Shown: in pieces, positions 31,986 to 43,874 of the stretch
How positions within the stretch are numbered: position 1 is the stretch's first letter
Layout of the letters: each line of letters opens with the position of its first letter
Assembly: GCF_040869045.1 (NCBI RefSeq)
Contig: NC_090319.1
Span: 46,782,779 to 46,846,778 of the forward strand
Direction: 5' to 3'
Length of the DNA: 64,000 nt
From: Eurosta solidaginis
Lineage: Eukaryota; Arthropoda; Insecta; Diptera; Tephritidae
Notes under the pieces: model-generated
The model's database searches: none
What the model was told of the DNA's origin: nothing
The model's input: only the letters and a program-made list of their open reading frames with translations
Program-made: the position numbers and the translations under genes

Positions 31986-33640
31986 TATTTTATTTTATTT
32001 TACTTTATTTTATTTATTTTATTTTATTTTATTTTATTTTGTTTTATTTTATTTTATTTTGTTTTAATTTATTTTATTTTATTTTATTTTATTTTATTTT
32101 ATTTTATTTTGTTTGGTTTTATTTTATTTTATTTTATTTTATTTTAGTTTATTTTAATTCGTTTCATTTTAATTTATTTAATTTTATTTAATTTTATTTT
32201 ATATTTTATTTTATTTTATTTAATTTTATTTTATTTTAGTTTATTTTAGTTTATTTTATTTTACTCTATTTTATTTTATTTATTTTATTTTATTTTAGTT
32301 TATTTTATTTTGTTTTATTTTAATTTATTTTATATTTTATTTTATTTTATTTTATTTTATTTTATTTTAGTTTAATTCATTTTATTTATTTTATTTTATT
32401 TTATTCTATTTTATTTTATTTATTTTATTTTATTTTATTTTATTTTATTTTATTTCATTTTATTTTATTTTTTTACTTATTTTTATTTTATTTTTTTATT
32501 TCACTTTATTTTGTTTTATTTTATTTTATTTTATTTTTTTATTTTATTTTATTTTGGTTTAATTTATTTCATTTTATTTTATTTTATTTTGTTTGGTTTT
32601 GATTTATTTTATTCTTTTCCGTTTTATTTTTTTTTTTGGTTTATTTTAGTTTAATTTATTTTATTTTATTCTATTTTATTTTATTTATTTTATTTTATTT
32701 TTTTTTATTTTATTTTAATTTATTTTGTGTTATTATTTTTGCATTTTTTATTCTATTTTATTTTCATTCATATTATTTTTTTTAATTTCTTTTTTATTTT
32801 ATTTCATTTTATTTTGATTTATTTTAATTTATTTTAATTTATTTTATCTCATTTTATTTTATTTGATTTATTTTACGATATTTGATTTTATTTTATTTTG
32901 TTTTAGTTTATTTCATTTTATTTTATTTTATTTTATTTTGTTTTATTTTAATTTTATTTAATTTTATTTTATATTTTATTTTATTTTATTTTATTTTATT
33001 TTAGTTTAATTTATTTTATTTTATTCTATTTTATTTTATTTTATTTATTTTATTTTATTTTATTAAATTTTTTTTATTTTATTTTAATTTATTTTACGTT
33101 AATATTTTTGTATTATTTATTCTATTTTATTTTCTTTCATATTCTTTTTTTAATTTCTTTTTTATTTTATTTCATTTTATTTTAATTTATTTTAATTTAT
33201 TTTAATTTATTTTATCTCATTTTATTTTATTTCATTTATTTTACGATATTTGATTTTATTTTATTTTGTTTTAATTTATTTCATTTTATTTTATTTTATT
33301 TTGTTTTATTTTAATTTATTTAATTTTATTTAATTTTATTTTATATTTTATTTTATTTTATTTTATTTTATTTTATTTTATTTTATTTTAGTTTAATTTA
33401 TTTTATTTTATTTTATTTTATTTTATTTATTTTATTTTATTTTATTAAAATTTTTTTTATTTTATTTAATTTATTTTATGTTAATATTTTTGTATTATTT
33501 ATTCTATTTTATTTTCTTTCATATTATTTTTTTAATTTCTTTTTTATTTTATTTCATTTTATTTTAATTTATTTTAATTTATTTTATCTCATTTTATTTT
33601 ATTTCGTTTATTTTACGTTATTTAATTTTATTTTATTAAA
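31986..33640. repeat. TTTTA pentanucleotide array with higher-order units, 5' flank of the RLE retrotransposon
   Basis: About 1.65 kb of TTTTA with diagnostic variants. A block containing TATTCTATTTTATTTTC, TTTAATTTCTTTTTT, TTTTATCTCATTTTA and TTTACGATATTTGA (or variants) repeats. Its landmark TTTAATTTCT falls near 32781, 33149 and 33531, so higher-order units of about 370-380 bp exist. The left part instead resembles the array at 28531-29060. No coding content. Confidence 0.9.
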
Positions 33641-34435
33641 AGCATCTGACGTGAAATTTGCTTCAATCGCTGCCTACTTTTAATAAACTTTCTTTCGGTG
33701 TGTATCAGCGTAACGTACTAAAACATATCCACAGCGAACCAAAGCGGCAACTCTGTTGAGAACAGCAAATTTTGCAAATTTGACAATATGCGCGTAATCA
33801 CGTTTTCACACTGCATGAAAACACTAATATTAGAACAAAAAGTTGAATCAGTAAAAATTTCATAAAATATTTGAATATATTTTAATCCACAATAAATTGC
33901 TATACAAACTGATTCCTAAAGCTAAGCAATTTTTCAAAGCCATTTGCGTGACGACAACGTGAAATATGTTTTCAACCTTTGTTTTAATAAGCAGAGAAAC
34001 GAGTGTTTGGAGTGTAAAAAGTTAAATTAAAATATGCTGTCAAAGACATGAAACAACAAATAAGAAATATTTTCAAGGTTAGATATACAACCTCACCTCC
34101 CACTCTCAAATGGAATGTTTGGCTGTGAGTGTTTATAAGATCGCTAGTAATTCGTAAATTTTGAATGCAAGTCACTTCAACTGTTTATACCTTGAAACGA
34201 GATTAAGCCAAATTATTTTGAAACAAGACTGATGGCATTTTCACACAGAGACTTAATGAAATAATTAGTCAAGTTTCTAAAGAAAGGCCCTTATTGAGCT
34301 CAGTTTCTCAGAAAAACCAATTCTTAAGATTCTCGTTATTACTTAATTGAATGCCTTATAGAGTGAGAAATCTATAAGGTATACAATGTGTTTCATATTT
34401 TATTTTCAATGTAATAAATGACAGTGAAACAAAGT
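33641..34435. other. Unassigned stretch right of the TTTTA array
   Basis: No family or coding domain recognised. Confidence 0.4.
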
Positions 34436-34439
34436 TAGG

Positions 34440-34803
34440 ATAAAAAATGTCGAAGACCGAGAAGTGGCGATGCATAGGAGGACGATGCTGAACCACTCAT
34501 TTTTCAAATGCTCGCGTTGGAGCAAGGAGCGCCAACATATCGAGGAAGTGGGCCAAATCACTGTCGATAAGGTAGCAATCAAAAACTTCGTAGAAACCTC
34601 ACACAGTGCTAAAAAGCAGTATCGCGACGCACGAACAACAGAAGGCTCTTAAAAAATACATCGCCATCCTGAAGTTAGGCGATTAGGGTTCCGAGTAGGC
34701 GTTGGTTCCAAATGGGGTGTTTTTTAGTTCACAGGCACACGGTTGCTATGACGGCCGCAATTATGGTGCATTAGGCGTTCTCCATCCAACCCGTAAAAAA
34801 AAA
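34440..34803 (+). pseudogene. R1/I-like LINE, C-terminal tail and 3' UTR
   Basis: The plus strand reads NHSFFKCSRWSKERQHIEE, VGQITVDKVA and then a short basic tail before a stop near 34650. This resembles the post-zinc-knuckle tail (HTFF.C.RW...R) of R1-type LINEs. About 150 bp of 3' UTR and an A-run (34796-34803) follow. The A-run abuts the left end of family A copy 4. Confidence 0.55.
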
Positions 34804-35527
34804 AACAAGTAAGAAAAGCTAATTTCGGGTATAATCGAACCTTACATACTAAGCTGAGAGCTTTGGAGACAAATGTTGGAGTTGAATGTTGACATAATTA
34901 CTTACATACAGTAAAGATATTCAATTTTTTTTTTCTTTTAAGTAGGCGTGTTCGTCATCCGATTTTCCCAATTTTTATTTAGAACACATATAGTAATAGG
35001 AGTAACGTTCCTGTCAAATTTCATCATGATATCTTTAACGACTGCCAAATTAAAGCTTGAAAAACTTTTAAATTACCTTCGTTCAAAAGTAGGCGGTGCC
35101 ACGCCCATTGTCCAAAATTGTACTAATTTTCTATTCTGCATTATAAATTAAACCCACCTACCAAGTTGCATCGCTTTATTCGTCTTTGGTAATGAATTAT
35201 CTTAATTTTTAGGTTTTACGAAATATTCGATATCGAAAAAGTGGGCGTGGTTTTAGTCCGATTTCATTCATTTTAAATAGCGATCTGAGATGATTGCCCA
35301 GGAACTTAAACACCAAATTTCATTAAGATACCTCAAAATTTACTCAAGTTATCGTTTTTACGGACAGACGGGCGGACGAACCTTGCTAAATGAATTTCTT
35401 TTTTCGCCCAGATCATTTTAATATATAGAAGTCTATATCTATCTCGATTAGTTTATACCGTTACGGGATACCGTTATGCGAACAAAATTAATATACTCTG
35501 TGAGCTCTGCTCAGCTGAGTATAAAAA
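34804..35527 (+). mobile_element. Family A copy 4, short form
   Basis: Left end ACAAGTAAGAAAAGCTAAT and right end GAGCTCTGCTCAGCTGAG are both present, but the minisatellite and the left two thirds of the body are missing. At 34873 the 5' block jumps to GTTGGAGTTGAATGTTGAC, a position deep in the long form. It is an internally deleted derivative of about 720 bp. Confidence 0.85.
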
Positions 35528-36385
35528 TATTGGATTAAAGTATCGCATTTTCTACAGATTAGTTTGTCTTAGTAGGCACAGAAGGCCAACCAACTACAAT
35601 CGCAATCTACATACACATTTTGTCCAATCAATCAATCACTTTTCAGTAAATTTCTTTGATCAAATTTGTGAAGAGATCGAAAATACTTGTGAGCTCATAT
35701 ACATACTTATATTATATATATATGTTTGTATGTTGAAAGTGGAACTAACAAAAACAATCGAATTTCACTCAAATTAATGCAGCACTTAAACAACTGCAGA
35801 AGGGACAATGACATTCACTAAACCGGACACAATGCCAAAAGATTTGATGAATTACCAACCAAATAGCCAGTGAGTCAATAAAAATAAAGAGGAGTTGTTA
35901 GCAAGCTGCACCATTGATTAAGAAAAGTAAACAAACGACGAAGAGGAAGAAAGAAAAAAAAATCGATAGTAATGACAGCGAAGCTTATTATATTAAAATT
36001 AAGCTACTGGAAACTAAATAGACTAATCCTGAACTATTCGCAAAAGGACAATATTTAAAGTTTGTGTGTTAGTTCGCTTCGGTTAGGCTGATGGTGTACA
36101 TAGCGGTAACAGGCATTTGCTCGACGACCAACCAAGAAAAGCCATATCAAAAGCCAACGTGCATGTTATAAACCAACCCCGTTCTCTTAGCAAACAGAAA
36201 AGTTTTCCAGCACCTATTTTATTTGCTGCTTCTGATCAAAGTATGAATGAAACAAATAAAAACTAAAAAGGCGAAACTAAGACATAAACTAGGATGCGTG
36301 ATATGGGGCGTTGTTATGCCTAAGGGGATTGAGGCATATGCCTGAACACCAGCTAGCCGTGTGCAAGTTTTTTTCCTAATATAAA
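35528..36385. other. Unassigned stretch
   Basis: AT-rich, with an A-rich interval near 35930-35970. A 114-codon minus frame (36219-36563) runs into a solo LTR and has no family resemblance. Confidence 0.4.
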
Positions 36386-36392
36386 TAAAAAC

Positions 36393-36440
36393 AAGTAAGG
36401 CAGACTGGGTTCGGACTAAACCGAATGTTATATACCGATG
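36393..36440 (+). mobile_element. Divergent family A-like left end
   Basis: ACAAGTAAGGCAGACTGGG, then TTCGG..TAAACCGAATG and TTATATAC, parallels the family A left end position by position. The element body does not follow. It is a diverged relative or a decayed end. Confidence 0.5.
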
Positions 36441-36542
36441 TAACATATATATATATTTTTTTTGAGTACAAGTGCCAACGCCACTATTTTGAAATTGAAA
36501 CCAAGTCATTTGCTTAAATAAATTAAATACCACTGAGGATAT

Positions 36543-37261
36543 TGTCACGGATATTAGCATCACTAAGCTATACCATCACTAAGGCCATGCTAAGCAGTAT
36601 TTACGTCAATAATCAAATCATGTATACACATATATAAGGCAGCCGAGAGATGTCACACACAGATGCATTTACGCCTATGTCTGCGCGAGAGACTGCAAGC
36701 TACAAACATTCACATCAATAATTCAATCATTATGTATCTACATAAACGAATCAATCATTATGTCTACACATATGTAGGTACACGCAGCTGAGAAGCAAGG
36801 CACAACCATATGCAGACATCTTATTTCAGATGCTCCTAAATGTAGGCAATTATAATTGTGGAAGTGCTATAAAATCGTGCAATTGTAGTTACAGCTGAGA
36901 AGTTTGAGAGATACTGGACTAGTAGATTTTGGAAGCGTCAAGAAGAGGCGAACGAGGAAACCAAAGAGTATAAAAGGCGACAGATGTAGAGGCGCTGTAA
37001 TTCAGTTTGATTTGAGTTGTCAAGCAGTTACGATTAAGACGATATCTAGCGAGCAATAGCAGTAATATATTGAAAGTCAGTTTCATTTAAGCTATCAGTT
37101 TGGTTATTAAGCCAGCCAGTTGCAAAGTATAAGTGTTATTGTGAAGTACTTTAATAAAGGTCATTTTTCCATTATTCAATATTGGAGTTATTTATTCAAC
37201 AGTTTAGTGATACGAACTTAGCAAAAAGGCAAATAAGAGGATTTGCAGTAAATTCGTTACA
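36543..37261 (+). mobile_element. Solo LTR (LTR2), nested in a SINE
   Basis: Starts TGTCACGGATATTAGC, ends TTCGTTACA, and is flanked by ATAT duplications (36539-36542, 37262-37265). TATA box TATAAAAG at 36969-36976, an initiator-like TTCAGTTTGATTT at about 37002, and AATAAA at 37153-37158. It is about 190 bp longer than LTR1, mostly in U3, with internal repetition of TCAATCATTATGT words near 36722-36760. The flanks read as one SINE when the LTR and one ATAT are removed. Confidence 0.85.
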
Positions 37262-37265
37262 ATAT

Positions 37266-37560
37266 TTAAGCCGAGTGTCGCTTCCAATTTTCGTCGTGCT
37301 TCTTAATTTTCCCAACAAATTGTAAGGACATACATATTTTATACCCACTCCAAACGGCTGCTGCAAGGTAGGTGAGTTTTGACTGAGAAGCTTTTCATGG
37401 CAGAAATATGCCTAGAGAGTTTGCCAAGTCACTTTCGAGGGGCGACCCCGATTAAAAATTGTTTTTCTACTTGAAAAAACTTGTCTTTAAATTTTTGATG
37501 TTACTTTTCCCGTCGTAACACGCTACCACCACACCATGGCGGCCGTCCTGTGCTCAGGTC
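37266..37560 (-). mobile_element. tRNA-derived SINE (copy S3), split by LTR2
   Basis: The minus strand from 37560 gives the head (CGGCCGCCATGGTGTGGTGG) and the body with GGGGTCGCCCC and GCATATTTCTGCCATG. It breaks at 37266, where the solo LTR lies. The expected 3' continuation is recognisable at about 36525-36542 on the other side of the LTR. The B box is damaged. Confidence 0.75.
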
Positions 37561-37689
37561 CACGACATTACTTATGTGCTTACCCACCACTACGGTGTGC
37601 TAAGCAAAATACACAAAAATTAGTTCGGCGTCTTTTAAAACTTAAATTCCCTTTTAATTTTTGTCTTAAACTGTTTTCAATTATGCCCA

Positions 37690-38400
37690 TATTGGGTGCA
37701 TTTTAGAGCTGTGTACTTTTTAGAACCGGGTTCAAGTTTTAAAAGCAATTTCTAATTTAAGAAACGAATACTTTTAAGGACCGGGTTCAATTTTAAGAAC
37801 CGGTTATTTTTCCAGGATCGGACGCATATCTAGAAAGGCTAAATTTTTACAATCGGTTATTAATGTAGAAACGGGTATTTCCTTGAACGGTTATGTATTA
37901 AGAACACACTAGTTTTTGGACCTAGGTTCTTTTTCAGAATCGGGTATTTTTTTTATTAACCGGGAACTTTTTGAGAAACGGGAATTTATTTAAAACTGGA
38001 TAAATTTTGAACCGCGTAATTTTTGAAACAATGCAAGTTTTTAGAACTAGGTACTTTTATAGAACCAGGTGCATTCTTAGAGCCGGGTACTGTTTTAGAA
38101 CCAGGTAATTTTTAACCAGAACCGGGTACTTTGCTAGAACGGAGATATTTTTAACAACCGGTTATTTTTTCTAAACCAGGGACTCGTTTAGAACCGTTCA
38201 CTTTTTAAAAACCAGATGCATTTTAGAACGTGTACTGTTAAAAGCATGGTATTTTTTTAATTTAGTATCTTTATTGAACCAGGTATATTGCTGGAACCGG
38301 GTAATTTCTTAGCGATGGGCGCTTTTTTAAAACCAGGTGATTTTTTCGAACTGTGGGCATGTTTAAACCGAATTATTTTTAGAACAGCCCACTTTTTTAA
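37690..38400. repeat. Degenerate TTTTAGAACCGGGTAC repeat
   Basis: About 700 bp of diverged short units of the form TTTTT.GAACCGGGTA, spaced roughly 15-35 bp. Examples lie near 37785, 38053, 38083, 38118 and 38295. An overlapping 110-codon frame at 38288-38620 is incidental. Confidence 0.75.
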
Positions 38401-38429
38401 ATTTTGTCAAGCTTTTGGGTTTTTATTCA

Positions 38430-40150
38430 GTGCGCTATCGTTATATCTGCGTAAAGCTCATATAGCTCATCATTACACCTCCTTCGCTAATCGCGGTCGA
38501 CCTCATGACCATAAAGCTTCCGGAGAACTTTTCTCTCAAACACCCCAACAACCGTCTTGTTTTTGTTGTATTAACGACAAGTACACCCCCGAAAGTTTTG
38601 GAGAGTGTTATCCATGTTGACGATCCTTTGGTGGATATAGATCCGGTACGTTTCGATACCAAGCAACATTGAGGTACCATCCCGACATATTGGGAACGAT
38701 TAATATGACCACATTAAACTTTCTATGTCATACTCCCCCCACCCCTTGTTCCATGAGCCTTGTCGGCTAAATATGTATGTGTGTGATACATAAATATTTG
38801 TTACAGGATTCCCATCGCGTAGTCGAGGATGGCAATTAAGTTGCGGAAGCCCTGAAGCTATACAGCTTTGTATTGCGCATATCAACCCCTTGAATCGTTT
38901 CTCCAAGATCCATCCCATCTTCTACCGACACTGTCCATGATATTGAGCCACACATGGGTGATTTTTATTCGTCTCAACAGGACTTTATTTTTCACTTGCC
39001 TACCTAGTCCAAAAAAGCACTTTTTGGTAGGAGTTATTCCCTGTTAATGCTGGTTCCCAAATAAACTAAATCTCACCCTGTCTCGTATTTATATCCGTTA
39101 TCATAGACGTGGCTGCTAAGGTGTAAATGCGCCGATTCTTTCTTTATCCAATCCAGAGTACGCAGTAGTCACAGCACTTTTGTGAAGGCCAATAAAGTCA
39201 AAGTAATCCACATAACTCAGTGAAGTGGCAAATTATCTTCTCCAGCATTTTGCTAAATTAACCGCATGTAAGGAAGTCATCTTGCCTAAAGCTTTGTTGG
39301 GTTTCGAGTGGCTCGGAGAGGTATTTTGCAATCTTTACGGATCAGGAAGTGGCAGAGAACTTAAATTCTGGCATAGCAGTGCAAACTCAGCTTCTTTTCG
39401 CACTGTCAAAGGCTGCTTTGAAGTCAGCAAAAATAAAGTGAGTGACAATTCACTTATCATGACTCTTATCGAGGAACTGGCGCATCGTGAAAATCTGGTC
39501 GATAGTAGATTTGCCAGGTCTGAAGCCGCGCTGATAAGGTGTAATCAGTTGGTTGACGTTGAGCTTCAGTCTTAGTACGCTAGATATAACCTTTTACGCG
39601 ATAGTAAGCAGGCTAATTTCTTGATAATTTGCGGTGTTTGCGAGATCGTCTTTCTTTTGGATTTGCCAGACTACACTTAAGTTCTAGTCTGGAGGTATAC
39701 GCTCATGCAACCATATTTTGCATAGGATTTCATGTATGTTCTTTACCAACTCTTCGCCATCGTGTTTGGATAGCTCGACAGATCTTCCGTCATTTTTTTG
39801 CTGCGATATTTGCATTCTCACATCATCATAGTAGGGTGTTGGAATGTGTTCTCTATCATCTGCGTTTGGGTTATCAGGTTTCCTCCTCCCCTCGTTATCT
39901 AGCAATTGAAGAGAAATGTTTTTGTCAAGGAGACAGATTAATCACAATCTGTACATCAGTTATCAGGTGGCCATTATCGTACCTGCAGGAACCTGTCCCG
40001 GTCTTGAAACTTTCCGTCATCCGGCTGATTTTTTGGTATAATTTCCGAACATTTTTTTATAAAATAACGTCTAAAGCTCCCTGCGTTCACGCTGTTCTGG
40101 ATCAGGTTTTTTTCCTTCTTAATAGGCGTATTTAGACTCTTTTTCCTCAC
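38430..40150 (-). pseudogene. RTE-like LINE, longer decayed copy
   Basis: On the minus strand from 40150 to 38430 the order is correct for ORF2. The pre-RT and finger region has PTPYYDDVRMQISQQKN and GEELVKNIHEILCKIWL. RT motifs follow as ISLLTIA*KVISSVL and PYQRGFRPGKSTIDQIF, then FADFKAAFDSA with motif A's FADFKAAFD intact. Near 38430-38570 is the C-terminal YELY/ERKVL region. Stops and frameshifts are frequent. An unrelated repeat (38610-38920) interrupts it before the C-terminal piece. Confidence 0.8.
38610..38920. mobile_element. Short interspersed repeat inside the LINE
   Basis: The same family as 20515-20760: GGTACGTTTCGATACCAAGC, ATATTGGGAACGATT and TATGACCACATTAAAC. It then continues with AGGATTCCCATCGCG and a TATTGCGCATATCAACCCC segment not present in the other copy. 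It separates the C-terminal part of the LINE (38430-38570) from the rest. Confidence 0.55.
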
Positions 40151-41030
40151 GATAACGCTACAGTATACCGCGCGATTTTGAGCCCCTAAGCAGCGTGCCC
40201 AAAAATATGCGTTTAACTTTTGGCGTTTAAAGCAGTATTAGATCGAGAACATATACATAACTTGTATATTATTACTAGACCTCTATGCACTGCATTCTCT
40301 GTGTGTTGTATTCTTAGTCAAGAAAAATTTTAATAATTTAAATGTTTAATTAATTTACTATTGTGAGTTTTCAGCAACTGGTCGTGAATTCATTCTAAAC
40401 AAACAGCATTCTCTATGCACAATAGATAGATATACTACATTCATATGGGCCAAGTTTTGTAGTGAGAACAAATATGTATAAGTGACCAATAAAAATTATA
40501 TAAGCGATTGTTTATCGCGCTATTTCTAATTCCAAATTCTCCCTTAATGTTTTTTATTAAATAATTTGTTCAAAGAAATCTTTGGTCGACAAAGTTTTAT
40601 TTAATTTTACAACGCAACGAAACCAGAATATAGGAAAGGCCTCATCCTATTTTTTGGAAAAGAATTCAAATTATAAGTCCTTTAATGAAATGAAATAAGT
40701 CATATATAAGGTGCTGGTTTCTTACGTAATGCTTATATACAACCAAATGCATGAATCTTTACGCAGAGGGTCCATGATTCGTATGCCAAGTGCTGGTAGT
40801 CAAACAAAATGTTTCACTTGCCTTTTCCAAAATCGAATATTCTGTCGTTGACAGGTGATGGCTGAAGCTCAAGTATATGTTGTTGTTTCTTTGTTGTTGT
40901 GCATATTGTGTAAAGTCTAAAAATGACAACCAGAAAAAGCACTTATTAAAGAAGAGAAGCTATTGTTCAAGCAAAATAAATATGTATGTATGAACTTAAC
41001 TTTAAAGATGCCAACTCTGATGATTTGATG
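40151..41030. other. Unassigned AT-rich stretch
   Basis: No repeat or coding identity seen. Confidence 0.4.
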
Positions 41031-41032
41031 TT

Positions 41033-42124
41033 TTTTTTTATACTCAGTTGAGCAGACCTCACAGAGTATATTAACTTTGATTGGATAACGGTTGGTTGTA
41101 CAGGTATAAAGGGATCGAGATAGATATAGACTTCCATATATCAAAATCATCAGTATCGGAAAAAAAATTTGATTAAGCCATGTCCGTCCGTCCGTCCGTC
41201 CGTCCCTCCGTCTGTCTCTTAACACGATAACTTGAGTAAATTTTGAGGTATCTTGACGAAATTTGGTATGTAGATTGTGGACGCTCATCTCAGACCGCCA
41301 TTTAAAATGAGCGATATCGGACTATAACCACGCCCACTTTTTTGATATCGAAAATTTCGAAAAATCGAAAAATTGCGATAATTCATTACCAAAGAGGGAT
41401 AAAGCGATGAAACATGGTAGGGGCGTTGAACTTATGACGCAGAATAGAAAATAGGTAAAATTTTGGACAACGGGCGTGGCACCGCCCATTTTTAAAATAA
41501 AGTAATTTAGAAGTTTTGCAAGCTGTAATTTGGCAGTAATAAATATTAGCAAAATCGGAGAACGACCACGCCAACTTTTAAAATTTTTTTTTTTTTAAGT
41601 GAAATTTTTACAAAAAATTTAATATCTTTACAGTATATAAGTAAATTATGTCAACATTCAACTCCAGTAATGATATGGTGCAACAAAATACAAAAATAAA
41701 AGAAAATTTCAAAATGGGCGTGGCTCCGCCCTTTTTCATATAATTTGTTTGGGATATTTTTAATGCCATAAGTCGATCTAAAATTTACCAATCCTTGTGA
41801 AATTTGGTAGCGGCTTAGACTCTAGGACGATAACTGTTTTCTGTAAAAAAGGGCGAAATCGGTTGAGGCCACGCCCAGTTTTTATACACAGTCGACCGTC
41901 TGTCCTTCCGCTCGGCCATTAACAGGATAACTTCAGCAACAATCGATATATCTTTACTAAACTCAGTTCACATAATTATCTGAACTCACTTTCTATTGGT
42001 ATAAAAAATGGTTGAAATCTGACTATGACCACGCCCAATTTTTCGATATCGAAAATTACGAAAAATGAAAAAAGTGCCGTAATTCTATACCAAATACGAA
42101 AAAAGGGATGAAACATGGTAATTG
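41033..42124 (-). mobile_element. Family A copy 5, truncated
   Basis: The right-end block (TACTCAGTTGAGCAGACCTC, 41041) and the GGGCGTGG-rich body are present on the minus strand. The copy stops at 42124 in the AAACATGGTAATTG segment, where other copies continue to the minisatellite. Beyond it lies a LINE. A (CCGT)n stretch of about six units is at 41181-41207. Confidence 0.85.
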
Positions 42125-43385
42125 CTGGGTCATCGCTTAAAGAGTTCGGCGACAATTAAGTGTTAGTTTGGAGTTGACCAAAAAGTGCCAATAGCTTTGA
42201 TAGAAGCCTGTCTGTCGCTGAGTATAAAAATTCCCGTTCCAATATTGTTTGCCCCTATTCTAACTGCGGCTTCAACAAGGGCTGATTCTTCTGCCTGGGA
42301 GACACTACAATGATAGGAAAGTCTTAACGAGTGTTTGATGTCTAGTTCCCTTGAATATACTTTACCTCTAACTCTGCAATTTGGCTTAGCACCATCGTTG
42401 TATATGGAAATGCTGCCGTCAACTGCACGGTACTTGCCCAACTCCGCCCAATTATGTGTACTGGGAATATTTACTATAAAGAATGTTTTCGCAATTGGTG
42501 AGATCGCAAAGTGCGATCTGTGCTAGGAGGAAGAAAACTGTATTTGTTTAGTACACTACATTGTCCTATAATTTTATTGTTGCACTTGGGAAATTTCCTT
42601 AAGCGCTGGGCTGGCGATGGGGCTATCCAATAACAAGCTAGACTCAATGATAGCATGTTAAGAGTGCTCCGAATAGCTTTGGCAAACGTTTCTCTTAGGC
42701 CGCATTTATGTTGTCTGTGGAATTTACCCAACTTGTTTAGGTTTAACGCTTTGCGCAAGGCTTGCTACCATACGACTACCCTATATACAGAAGTTTGGGT
42801 CGGATAATCACGCGATAAATCCAGCTAAATATATTAGCTCTTTAACAAGTATATAAGTACATTGCAATCTCGCTTTCTTTTGTCGCTGAACGACGGTGTC
42901 TCTCCAATTAAGTTTTTGTTTTTCATAAGTATGCTTAAGAATTCTGCCTTATTTGCCAGGTTAAGGTTCACACCATTTAGTTCTGATTAGTTTAGTGGTG
43001 GTATTTTATATCGTTTGGCATATAATACAGGCTCAACTTTATCAGAATTGATGCTGAGTACCCATCGGTAGGCCCTTAGGTAGTTCACACAAAGTTTGCG
43101 AGAGATTTCCTTTTTAAGTAATCGCTAGTTCATCAGCATATGCCACAATCTTCACGCTCTCCCAACTGAATGATGAGTTTGCCGTTAAGTTCTATAGAAG
43201 AGTGGAAAGAACACTACCCTGAGGTGTGCCTCTTGCTATATAGCGTGTCATATCAACATCCTTCAGTGAAGTATGTACTTTTCTTCCCTTAATAAGTTGA
43301 TCGATAAGTCCCACTAGGATCCTATTTATAAAAGCCTATTTTCATCCAAATTCGTAAAAAGCATTGTCAGCGGCGTGCGTAAATT
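42125..43385 (-). pseudogene. LINE reverse transcriptase and RNase H remnant
   Basis: The minus strand gives RT motif B near 43240 (YIARGTPQGSVLS), then YADELAIT near 43140 (motif C with E for the second D). Later the RNase H region reads LSYHCSVSQAEESALVEA and GIFILSDRQASIKAI (42163-42441 frame), where ILSD..A..KA carries a conserved RNase H Asp. An RT followed by RNase H fits the I/R1/Loa group. The degenerate YADE box, stops and missing parts show it is dead. The segment lies immediately beyond the truncation of family A copy 5. Confidence 0.75.
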
Positions 43386-43870
43386 TATAATGCACTTTCG
43401 GAGCTGCAAATGCAGGCAAATTTTTTTTCTGCGAAATTTTTCATAGCAGAAGTATACTGGAGTGATTTACCAAAACCTTGAGATTATAAGATCTTGGTCG
43501 CAGCTATCGTATCGATTTTTAGTAATTGAAAGGAAGAGTAAATACCAGGGATTCTTTTAAAATTGTACATACTTAAATTCTGACATAAGAACACGATCAC
43601 CTAGAGCTCTGCGAAATCGTGATTGTAGATAACAGTACCACTCTTATAATTCAGTATGAAATAAATGGTAAACACACACTTAAAGAGAAGTGAGAGGAAA
43701 GAGTAGTGCGAAATTACATTTAGAAAAGAAAACGTCATTCATGTCAAAAAATTGTTTTAGTAAAATTAAACAAAAAATATCTCTGAAACTAAACAAACAA
43801 TACGATTGATCGCAGCTTAATGTAAAATATTCGGCACCACCCTAAGTTGTGCTTTTTTATTTGTTTTCAT
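43386..43870. other. Unassigned stretch
   Basis: Contains a short SINE-like phrase near 43420-43460 (TTTTTCATAGCAGAAGTATA), otherwise nothing recognised. Confidence 0.4.
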
Positions 43871-43874
43871 TATT

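Noticed and set aside
34804..35527. A riboswitch or pol II promoter from the GGGCGTGG motif and TATAAAA end
   Set aside because: The same sequence recurs in nine dispersed copies as element structure; TATAAAA is the conserved element end.
39629..40135. 168-codon plus frame
   Set aside because: Antisense of the RTE-like LINE, which gives recognisable RT motifs on the minus strand.
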